A stretch of 20,000 nt of DNA from Neoscytalidium dimidiatum (Eukaryota; Ascomycota; Dothideomycetes; Botryosphaeriales; Botryosphaeriaceae): assembly GCA_037367355.1 (NCBI GenBank), contig JAVSCG010000018.1:1-20000 (forward strand). The letters are read 5' to 3'. A program made the position numbers and the translations under genes. Below are positions 8,940 through 17,300 of this stretch, one piece after another (the first letter of the stretch is position 1; each line of letters begins with the position of its first letter). The notes under the pieces were generated by a model that searched no databases, was not told the DNA's origin, and was given only the letters and a program-made list of their open reading frames with translations.

Positions 8940-9405
8940 CGCCGGTACCTCATGTTCGATCCTGACAAGCCACTCTACCTCGAAACTGACGCATCCGACT
9001 ATGCCATTGGCGCTACCTCAGCCAGCCAGACGACGAGGGAAGATTACACCCTATCGCGCTACTCGCAAAATGTCACCCGCCGAGCTCAATTACGAGATAC
9101 ACGACAAAGAACTGCTTGCGATCGTCACAGCGTTCAAGGAATGGCGACACTACCTTGAGGGAGCTAACTACGAAATCACGGTATACTCGGATCACAAGAA
9201 CCTGGGATACTTCACAACCACCAAGGTGTTAAACAGAAGACAAGTACGATGGGCAGAACAACTCGCCCCTTCTACTTCAAGATCCACTACCGCAAGGGAA
9301 GTGAAAACGGCAAGGCCGACGCACTTAGCCGCAGAGCCGACCACGTGGAAGGAAAGCCAGAACTATCACCAGCAGTACTACGACAAAATGACGACGGCAC
9401 GTTAG
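8940..9405 (+). pseudogene. pol: pol of copy B: RNase H (frameshifted)
   Basis: RNase H removes template RNA during reverse transcription. [14 protein letters not shown] contains the first catalytic Asp (8988-8990). Then come [20 protein letters not shown] with the catalytic Glu, [12 protein letters not shown] near 9181-9216 with the third acidic residue, and [17 protein letters not shown] near 9294-9345 with the last Asp. This is the standard Ty3/Gypsy RNase H order. The frame changes near 9040 and again near 9270. Confidence 0.9.
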
Positions 9406-10650
9406 GCCCCAACCGCCCCGAATCATTGAAGAATCCGACGCACCCTGGGAAGAACGAATACTGGCACCCATCATAAGGCTAGGGAGCCCCATCGACGACG
9501 ACGAACCTCCACGAAACCCAACACCAGAGCAGGAGCCGGAGGACGAAGAGGAACCGCAGGACGAGGAACCCATACCAACACTTGAAGAAACCACGGAAGA
9601 GGCAGTAAACGAGGAAGAAGATGACACCGCCACTTGGGAACAAATCATCCAAGGAAAATATAACAATGATCCGCTATCCCAAGAACTGCTTCAACGAATA
9701 GGCACCCTGAACATGACGACCTGACCTAGTCCAAGACCATAGAGGCAACATACTATTCCGCGGAAAAATCTACGTACCCACACCTCTGCGCAAACGGCTG
9801 ACAAAGGAATACCACGAGTCCGCAGTTCACGGACACCCAGGAATGACAAGAACCTTGGAACGGCTTGCAAGACACTTCTACTTTCCCGAATGAGGAAAGT
9901 AGAGAGAAAGTCATCCAGGAATGTGACGAATGCGCAAAAACAAGGTGGCACGACATGCACCATACGGACAACTACAGCTCATCACAACACCAACCAAACC
10001 CTGGGAATCGGTCACAATGGATTTTATCACCGACCTGCCAAATTCAGTAGACCCTGTGACTAAAGCACGACACAACGCCATCCTGGTCATTGTCGACCGC
10101 CTGACAAAATGGGCATACTTCATCCCTTGTAAAAAAAATCGGAGCAGAAGGCTGCGCCTACCTCTTCCTCAGATATGTCTTCGCCCACCACGGGATGCCC
10201 AAGGAACTAATCACGGACCGAGACCCACGATTCAGAGCTAAGTTCTGGCAAACCTTGGTCCACAAGTTAGAACTAAACACAAGATGTCAACAACGGCACA
10301 CCCGCAAACCGATGGACAAACGGAACGAACCAACCAAACGCTAGAACAGTACCTAAGATTCTACCTGAATTACAGGCAAAACAACTGGGTCGAACTCCTA
10401 CCATTAGCCCAATACGCGTACAACAGCACATCAACGGAAGCCACACAAACCACGCCCTTCTACGCCAACTACGGATTCGACCCTACTGCCTTCGGAGAAC
10501 CCCAGATCTGCGAAGTACTCGCCCAAAAAGCTATGCTCAGAGCAGACCAGCTACGTGAACTACACCAGGAACTGGCCCGAGACATCAAATTCACTGCATA
10601 CCGAATGGCCATGTACCATGACAGACGGCGCCAGGCGTCGCCGCCCCCCT
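9406..10650 (+). pseudogene. pol: pol of copy B: acidic linker and integrase (frameshifted)
   Basis: This is the integrase that joins cDNA to chromosomal target DNA. A strongly acidic, Pro-rich linker (about 9490-9640) separates it from RNase H. The zinc-binding HHCC region runs from YHESAVHGHPGMTRTLERL (9811-9867) to ECDECAKNK (about 9920-9945). The core has Asp at 10020-10022 in TMDFITDLP, Asp at 10216-10218 in ITDRDPRF and Glu at 10323-10325 in [16 protein letters not shown]2 to E is 107 nt because of one lost G; copy A gives 108, hence DD35E. The tail reads [20 protein letters not shown] and GFDPTAF, typical of Ty3/Gypsy. Two bases are missing at the A-run near 10130. Confidence 0.93.
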
Positions 10651-10699
10651 GAAGGAGGGGGAAAGTCTGGCCTCAGAAAAACATCAAAACAACACGATC

Positions 10700-11310
10700 G
10701 AACGACAAATTGGACCACAAGAAAATCGGACCCTACCAAATTGAGAAAAACTTTCACCTGTTTCCTTTAAACTCAGATTGCCAGAACAAGTGGGTATACA
10801 CCCAGTTTTCCACATCTCTTTACTTGAAACACAGCAACGCCGAACCTGACCCAGAACTTGAAATACACCCCGATGACGCAGACAAAGAATGGAACGTAGA
10901 GAAAATCCTGGATGGAGACTGGATCGACGGTCAATTCAAGTACCTCATCAAATGGGAAGGAGTGGATCCCGCCGGGAACCCGTGGGAACCCTCATGGGAA
11001 CCAATCTCTTACCTTAACTGCGAGGAACTCATCCATGAATACCACCGACGAAACCCTGACCGCCCAAACCCAGAGCATCCTCCCACGACGCAAACCCCGG
11101 AGGAGGCGTCAAGGACACCTGAAACTGGTCCACCGGTGCCTCTCGAGGAACCAGCCCGTCGGAACCCGCCACGTCACCACCGCCTGAACCAGATAACAAG
11201 GACCCCTGAGCCGCCCGCGCCTCCTGCGCCTCCTCAGCCTCAATGGCCGCCAACTCCCGCTCAAACAACTCCTGACCTGGAATCCAGGAAGGAAAGTGTC
11301 CGCAACAGGC
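10700..11310 (+). CDS. pol: pol of copy B: GPY/F-like region and chromodomain, with proline-rich tail
   Basis: The C-terminus of integrase starts with KIGPYQIE (10723-10746), a GPY/F-type motif. The stretch after it looks frame-shifted before [14 protein letters not shown]. The chromodomain follows at about 10881-11060, with [35 protein letters not shown] and [10 protein letters not shown]. It shows the aromatic and W-E residues typical of chromodomains, which in this lineage (chromoviruses) bind histone marks and steer integration to heterochromatin. A Pro/Thr-rich tail follows and overlaps the antisense gene. The frame happens to stay open to 11738, but downstream of about 11270 B carries deletions, so the true end of Pol is uncertain. 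The segment has no start of its own. Confidence 0.9.
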
Positions 11311-11660
11311 GGATCACCTTGACCGAGAAGTGGCGGTACGACGAACCAAACGTTGAGCCTCCTCTGCAACCGCTGAATCTCGGCCTCATCCCTTTCGATC
11401 TCGCGCTGGGTCTGCTCAATCTGAGCTCGCACCCGGTCCCGTTGTTGATCCACACGACGAAACTCAATAGGGGAAGCCATGTCAGAAGGAAAGGAACAAA
11501 GGTGGCCTCGCTTGGCACACTCGTAACACCTCTTGGAATCCGGCGACACAAGACAACGAAGACGAGGTCTCTCCACACAAAAGGAACAACGTCTGGGAGC
11601 GTCAGTACCGTTACGAAGGATACGGGCGAGAAGCGCGCGTCGACGAGCGGAACTGGACAT
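11029..11660 (-). CDS. Antisense accessory gene: Zn2Cys6-like cluster plus coiled-coil protein (frameshifted 3' part)
   Basis: This gene runs opposite to gag-pol, in the 3' end of the element. The ATG at 11660 starts MSSSARRRALLARIL. Six cysteines at residues 25, 28, 36, 45, 48 and 55 have spacing CX2CX7CX8CX2CX6C, close to the fungal Zn2Cys6 cluster (normally X6 in the second gap). Residues about 68-103 are a charged, Gln/Glu/Arg-rich coiled coil (RRVDQQRDRVRAQIEQ and on). The frame as sequenced continues to 11109, but comparison with copy C shows three single-base losses (near 11375, 11327 and 11277). The true continuation reads [18 protein letters not shown] in another frame and ends GIHG-TGA at 11029. 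Copy C gives 211 codons. It could be a DNA-binding regulator or nuclear partner. I do not recognise it as a named family. Confidence 0.7.
11496..11588 (-). other. Six-cysteine zinc cluster of the antisense protein
   Basis: Codons 25-55: CSFC, then VERPRLRC, then LVSPDSKRCYEC, then AKRGHLC. A basic, Arg-rich N-terminus precedes it, as in DNA-binding zinc clusters. All six Cys codons in copy C have become TAT/TAC, the RIP product of TGT/TGC, so the motif existed before RIP. Confidence 0.7.
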
Positions 11661-11708
11661 GACGGCAGAGAAATAATCTCAAGGGAACCAAGGAGGGAGC
11701 TCAACTAC

Positions 11709-11715
11709 CTTTATA
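11709..11715 (-). promoter_or_regulatory. TATA box of the antisense gene
   Basis: TATAAAG on the minus strand, about 50 nt upstream of the antisense ATG. Transcription starting about 30 nt downstream would leave a leader of 20-25 nt. The same TATAAAG is intact in copy C (13622-13628). A 10-bp palindrome CCTTCGAAGG (11721-11730) lies 5 nt upstream. Confidence 0.55.
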
Positions 11716-11736
11716 CTCGACCTTCGAAGGTTGCCT

Positions 11737-11747
11737 AGAGGGGATAG
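11737..11747 (+). promoter_or_regulatory. Polypurine tract
   Basis: AGAGGGGATAG lies directly against the 3' LTR, the position from which plus-strand DNA synthesis is primed. It contains one T. The same place in copy A is outside the window. Confidence 0.75.
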
Positions 11748-12132
11748 TGTTACGGCACAGTCGCCCAGAAAGGCGGATAACGAAACCCTACGACTACTCA
11801 CCGCCCACGTGACCAACTCGGGGCCTAACTCGGCAGAATACCTACCGACACTGATGCACCAGACCACCGCACACTCGCTCAGCAAAGCTCGGACCACCGA
11901 TCAGTACTGATCAGTGGGTTAACATTACAGATCACTACTGATCGTACCGATCACTCCATGTATATAGACCACACTCATTTATCGTAGTTAGGACCCTCGT
12001 GGTCAACTTGTCAATTGATTCCTACCCTACTATTGTACGAACCTCCCCTGCCTACCACTGTATTGGCCCCTAGAAAGCCCAAGCTGCCTGACGACGCGCC
12101 TCGACTCCCCCAGAAAGAGTCCCGGCGTAACA
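11748..12132 (+). repeat. 3' LTR of copy B (385 bp)
   Basis: Appears identical over its full length to the 5' LTR at 5636-6020 (offset 6,112). The GATC palindrome is at 11899-11912 and the TATA box at 11961-11966. The minus-strand open frame at 11679-11897 is an antisense read of U3, also found in the other LTRs, and is not called as a gene. Confidence 0.97.
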
Positions 12133-12137
12133 GTTAT
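12133..12137. repeat. Target site duplication of copy B, right (GTTAT)
   Basis: An exact repeat of 5631-5635. Joining the two flanks with one copy of GTTAT restores a continuous RIPed sequence. Confidence 0.95.
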
Positions 12138-13197
12138 AGTATAGCTATATAGAGTTACGGTATTCTATAATAGATATCCAACGAAAAATATAATAAACTA
12201 ACTTTCTAGTACTAGATACGTAGCGGGTAGATCTACTAAAGACGTAAGATTAAATAAGAGCGATAGACTTAATAGAAGAATATTTCGATTCTAGTTAAAG
12301 AATAGAACGAGTATATACGCTATAAGATATTAAAAAACTAAACGGCTTTCCTAGCTAAGAACTTTAAGAGGAGCTAGTACGAAGATTTCTTAACTAGATT
12401 ATATACTTAATATCGAATAGAATATCTTATAAATAGAAAGAACTTAAAACGCTACTAGAAGTACTAGTTATAATTAAAGAAACTACTACGTTAGTAATAA
12501 TTGATAGTAGAGCGTAAGAGAATTTTATAGATTCTAAATTTCTTAGAAAGAATAACTTACTATTCTAATCTAAGAAACGCCTCTACGAACTTAGTACGTT
12601 TAACGAATTATTAATAAAATATAGTAAGGATTAGATAAGAATTAAGACTAGTTAAATACGAATAATCCTTAGAGATTATAAAGAACGAATTAACCTAGAT
12701 ATAATAACTAGCCTAAACTATAATATCGTTCTTAGAATATCTTAGTTAAAAACCTACGATCTATATATTAGCTAGAGTATAAGAACTATAACGTTTCTAA
12801 AAGACGACTATAAGCGATACCTCGCGAACCTTAAAATAAAAAAGCCGGAGAACTAGAGCTAAGAGCTAGAGCTAGAGAGCTAGAGCTAAGAGCTAGAGCT
12901 AAAGAGCTAGAGCTAAGAGCTAGAGCTAGAGAGCTAGAGCTAAAAGCTAAAGCTATTCTAAGAGTATCTAGTAGAGGCTAAGAAGATATTTCTTAACGCT
13001 CTACTACGTATAAAAAAACGAGAAGAATAAGCTTACGTCGTCTACGTTAAGCCTAGCCTAAAATAAGAACGCTAAATTATAGTATAGATTAGAAAGTAAA
13101 CTCTAGAAGTTAAAAACTTCTAGCTACTTAAAGAAGACTATCTAAAGCGAATCTATAAGAGATATAATACGCTAGATAAAATCCTTAACTAGATACG
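12138..13197 (+). pseudogene. pol: Element D: RIPed Ty3/Gypsy pol fossil with aspartic protease
   Basis: This is a second Ty3/Gypsy element, on the plus strand, with every CA/TG site essentially lost. The protease is recognisable: VIIDSRA then stop then ENFIDSKFL at 12494-12541, where IDSRA is the RIP product of IDSGA (GGA to AGA). About 70 codons on is NIVLRIS-stop-LKTY near 12720-12760, the remnant of the ILGMPWL-type block. The frame is kept from the protease through a short Ser/Gln/Glu/Pro repeat at 12854-12955, interrupted only by TAG/TAA at former Gln or Trp codons. Just upstream of C it reads toward the reverse transcriptase that resumes at 19767. The family differs from A/B/C. Confidence 0.75.
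12854..12955 (+). repeat. 27-bp tandem repeat in element D (nine-residue peptide repeat)
   Basis: Units built from GAGCTA and AGCTAGAGCTAA recur with a 27-bp period for nearly four units, in frame with the protease. Read with RIP in mind (TAG/TAA from Gln codons, CTA from Pro CCA), it encodes a Ser-Gln / Glu-Pro repeat of nine residues. It would form a flexible linker between protease and reverse transcriptase. Confidence 0.75.
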
Positions 13198-13582
13198 TAT
13201 TACGCTAGAACTCTTTCTAGAGGAGTTAGGGCGCGTCGTTAGATAGCTTAGGCTTTCTAGAAGCCGATATAGTAGTAAATAGAAGAGGTTCGTATAATAG
13301 TAGAATAGGAATTAATTAATAAGTTAACTACGAGGGTTCTAACTACGATAAATAAGTATAGCCTATATATATAGAGTAATTAGTATAATTAATAGTAATC
13401 TATAATATTAACCTACTAATTAGTACTAATTAGTAGTCTAAGTTTTACTAAGCGAGTATACGGTAGTCTAGTATATTAGTATTAGTAGATATTCTATTAA
13501 GTTAGGCCCCGAGTTAGTTACGTAGGCGGTAAGTAGTTATAGGGTTTTGTTATCTACCTTTCTAGGCGACTATACCGTAATA
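13198..13582 (-). repeat. 3' LTR of copy C (RIPed)
   Basis: Aligns base for base in length with the 385-bp LTR of B. The ends TGTTAC/GTAACA are now TATTAC/GTAATA on the plus strand. It has somewhat more changes outside CA/TG context than the right-hand LTR, so the two were mutated independently. Confidence 0.93.
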
Positions 13583-13602
13583 CTATCCCCTCTCTAGATA
13601 AT

Positions 13603-13628
13603 CTTCGGCCCGAAGGTCGAGTATAAAG
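13603..13628 (+). promoter_or_regulatory. Promoter of the antisense gene in copy C, with CGG-N-CCG palindrome
   Basis: TATAAAG at 13622-13628 is identical to that of B. Just upstream is the perfect 13-nt palindrome CTTCGGCCCGAAG (13603-13615), which contains CGG-N-CCG, the inverted triplet form bound by Zn2Cys6 factors. Copy B has the shorter CCTTCGAAGG at this place. Neither element contains CA or TG, so RIP left them unchanged. Confidence 0.45.
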
Positions 13629-13676
13629 GTAGTTAAGCTCCCTTCTTAGTTTCCTTAAGATTATTTCTCTACTATT

Positions 13677-14312
13677 ATATCTAGTTCCGCTCGTCGATAC
13701 GCGCTTTTTACCCGTATTCTTTATAATGGTACTAACGTTCTTAGACGTTATTCCTTTTATATAGAGAGACCTTATCTTCGTTATCTTATATCGCCGGATT
13801 CTAAGAGATATTACGAGTATACTAAGCGAGGCTATCTTTATTTCTTTTTTTCTAATATAGCTTCCCCTATTAAGTTTTATCGTATAAATTAATAACGGGA
13901 TTAGATATGGGCTTAGATTAAGTAGATCTAGCGCGAGATCGAAAGAAATAAGGCCGATATTTAGCGGTTATAAGAGGAGGCTTAACGTTTAGTTCGTCGT
14001 ACCGCTACTTCTCGATCTAAGGTAATCCGCTTATTACGGATACTTTTCTTCTTAGATTTCTAGAGTTAGAAGTTATTTAAGCGGGAGTTAGCGGCTATTA
14101 AGACTAAGAAGGCGTAGAAGGCGCGGGCGGCTTAGGAATTCTTATTATCTAGTTTAGGCGGTAGTAACGTAGTGAATTCCGACGGGCTAGTTTCTTAAGA
14201 GGTACTAGTAAACTAGTTTTAGATATTCTTAACGCCTTCTCCGGGGTTTACGTCGTAGGAGGATACTCTAGATTTAGGCGGTTAGAGTTTCGTCGGTAGT
14301 ATTTATAAATAA
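13677..14312 (+). pseudogene. Antisense zinc-cluster gene of copy C (RIP-inactivated, frame intact)
   Basis: This is the counterpart of the gene at 11029-11660. The start codon is ATA (from ATG) at 13677, followed by SSSAR. The six zinc-cluster Cys codons (13749-13841) all read TAT or TAC with unchanged spacing. The frame runs 211 codons to TAA at 14310-14312 (TGA in B), with only RIP-type stops (TAG/TAA from CAG/CAA/TGG) inside. It is 4 nt longer than in B, and this copy shows how the C-terminal half joins the coiled coil. The product is unknown; a DNA-binding or nuclear role is an inference from the cluster. Confidence 0.75.
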
Positions 14313-17300
14313 GTTCCTCGTAGTTAAGGTAAGAGATTAGTTTCTATAAGGGTTTCTACGGGTTTCTAGTAGAATCCGCTCCTTTCTATTTAATAAGGTA
14401 CTTAAATTAACCGTCGATCTAGTCTCTATCTAGGATTTTCTCTATATTCTATTCTTTATCGACGTTATTAGAGTATATTTTAAGTTCTAGATTAGATTCG
14501 GCGTTACTATCTATAGGTTTAAGTAACAGATATAAAACTGGTATGATATACCTACTATTTTAAGAATTTGTTTAAAGAATAGATAAAAGTTTTTTCTTAA
14601 TTTAGTAGGGTCCGATTTTTTTATAGTCTAATTTATTATTCGATCGTATTATTTTAATATTTTTTCTAAGAAGCTAGACTTTATCCCTCTTCTTTAGAGG
14701 CGGTAACGCCTAGCGCCGTCTATCGTAGTATATAGCTATTTAGTATACGGTAAATTTAATATCTTAGGCTAGTTTTTAGTATAGTTTGCGTAGCTAGTCT
14801 ACTCTAAGTATAGCTTTTTAGGCGAGTACTTCGTAGATCTAGAGTTCTCCGAAGGCGGTAGAGTCGAATTCGTAGTTAGCGTAGAAGGGCGTAGTTTATA
14901 TAGCTTCTATTAATATACTATTATACGCGTATTAGGCTAATAGTAGGAGTTCGACCTAGTTATTTTATCTATAGTTTAGGTAGAATCTTAAGTACTATTC
15001 TAGCGTCTAGTTAGTTCGTTTTATTTATCCGTTAGTTTACGGGTATACTATTATTAATATCTTATATTTAGTTCCTAACTTATAGACTAAGGTCTACTAG
15101 AATTTAGCTCTAAATCGTAGATCTTAGTCCGTAATTAGTTTCTTAGGTATTCCGTAGTAGGCGAAGACGTATCTAAGAAAGAGGTAGGTATAGTCTTCTA
15201 CTTTGATTTTCTTATTATAAGGGACGAAGTATACCTATTTTATTAGACGATCGACGATAACTAGGATAGCGTTATATCGTATTTTAGTTACGGGGTTTAC
15301 CGAGACTAGTAGATTAGTAATAAAGTCTATTATAATCGATTTCTAGGGTTTAGTTAGTACTATAATAAGCTATAGTTATCCGTATAGTATATATCGCGCT
15401 ATCTTATTTTTTACGTATTCGTTATATTTCTAGATAACTTTCTCTACTATTTTTCTTATTTAGGAAAAGTAGAAGTATCTTATAAGCTATTCTAAGATTC
15501 TTATTATTCCTAGATATTCGTAGACTACGAATTTATAGTATTTCTTTATTAGCCGTTTACGTAGAGGTATAGGTACGTAGATTTTCCCGCGAAATAGTAT
15601 ATTACCTCTATAATCTTAGACTAGGTTAGGGTCGTTATACTCTAGGATATCTATTCGTTAAAGTAGTTCTTAGAATAGCGGATCGTTATTATATTTTCCT
15701 TAGATAATTTATTCCTAAGTAGCGATATTATCTTCTTCTTTATTTATTACTTTCTTCGTAGTTTCTTTAGGTATTAGTATAGGTTTCTTATCCTATAGTT
15801 CTTCTTTATCCTCCGGTTCTTATTCGAGTATTAGGCCTCTTAGAGGCTCGTCGTTATCGATAGGGTTTTCTAGTCTTATAATAGATACTAATATTCGTTT
15901 CTTCTAGAATAGGTCGTATCCCTTAATAATTTAGGGGCGGTTAGAACTTAACGTACCGTCGTTATTTTATTATAGTACCGCTAGTAATAGATCCGGTTTT
16001 TCTTCTATATAGTCGGCTCTTCGGCTAAGTACGTCGGTCTTACCGTTTTCTTCTTTCTTACGATAGTAGATCTTAAAGTAGAAGGGGGCTAGTTATTTAG
16101 CCTATCGTACTTATCTTCTATTTAGCACCTTAGTAGTTATAAAGTATTCTAAATTCTTATAGTTCGAATATATCGTAATTTCGTAGTTAGCTCTCTTAAG
16201 GTAGTATCGCTATTTCTTAAACGTTATAACGATTATAAGTAGTTCTTTATCGTATATTTCGTAATTAAGTTCGGCGGGTAATATTTTACGAGAGTAATAC
16301 GTAATAGAGTATAATCTTCTCTTATCGTCTAGCTAGCTAAGAGTAGCGCCGATAGTATAGTTAGATACGTTAGTTTTAAGGTAGAGTAGTTTATCGGGAT
16401 TAAATATAATTAATATCGACGCTTTTACGAAGGCTCTTTTAAGTTAGTTAAACGCCTCTTACTAGGGTTCTTTCTAGGCGAAGAAGGTATCCTTTCGAGT
16501 AAGTTAGATTAAAGGTTCGGCTATATATAAGTATCGTTCGATAAATCGTCGGTAGAAGTTAGTAAATCCTAGAAAGGCTTATACTTCTTTAACGTTTCTT
16601 AGTTCTAGCTACTTTAGAATATCCTCTACCTTCTTTAGGTCTATAACTACTTTTCCTAATTCGATAATAAAGTCTAGGAATTCTATTCTTTAGGTATAGA
16701 AGGTATATTTTTCTAGTTTAACGGAGAGGTTATATTCGAGTAGTTTCTAGAGGACTTTAAATATATATTCCTTATATTCTTTAAGGGTTTCTAAGTATAT
16801 TAGAATATTATTAAGGTAGGCTATATAGAATTAGTCTAGGTATTTCTATAGAACGTAGTTAACGAGGGCTTAGAATATAGTAAAGGCATTAGTAAGTTCG
16901 AAAGGTATTACTAGATATTTATATAAATCGTATCGAGTTCTAAATATAGTTTTCTATTTATATTCTTTCTTAATCTAAATAAGATAGTATCTATTCTATA
17001 GGTCTAGCTTAGTAAAGAACCGCGCTCTAAAGAGGCGATTTCTTAGTTCGTCGATACGGGGTAGAGGGTAGCGGTCTTTAATAGTAATATCGTTTAGAGA
17101 TCTATAATCTATATAGAGGCGTAACTTACCTCTAGACTTTAGTACGAAGAGGACGGGAAATCCTACTAAGGATTAAGAGGGTCGGATATATCTCTTTCTT
17201 AGTAATAAGTCTAAGTATTTTCTTATTACTTATAACTTCTTTTCTAATATTAGATATAAGAGTCTAAATCGGGGTTTAATATCTAGTTTTAAGTTAATCT

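Larger units (their letters stand above)
5636..12132 (+). mobile_element. Ty3/Gypsy chromovirus, copy B (complete, un-RIPed, 6,497 bp)
   Basis: This copy is structurally full length. It has two LTRs that appear identical over 385 bp, a matching 5-bp target duplication, a primer site, gag, pol with protease, reverse transcriptase, RNase H, integrase and chromodomain, an antisense accessory gene, and a polypurine tract. Identical LTRs and a lack of RIP point to recent insertion. The coding part is interrupted by many small deletions, so as sequenced it could not make its own Gag-Pol. It sits inside the RIPed element D, opposite in orientation to copies A and C. Confidence 0.97.

Noticed and set aside
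11679..11897. Open frame of 60-72 codons antisense in U3, repeated in each un-RIPed LTR
   Set aside because: Its repetition comes from the LTR repeat itself. There is no motif, and it is short enough to be chance in GC-balanced sequence.
12854..12955. Regular short repeats that might suggest a CRISPR or regulatory array
   Set aside because: The units are contiguous with no spacers and keep a reading frame with the element D protease. They encode a low-complexity peptide in a fungal transposon.
13590..14320. Possibility that the GC-richer islands of copy C are a host gene
   Set aside because: They align over their length with the 3' end of copy B, including the antisense gene, so they are element sequence.
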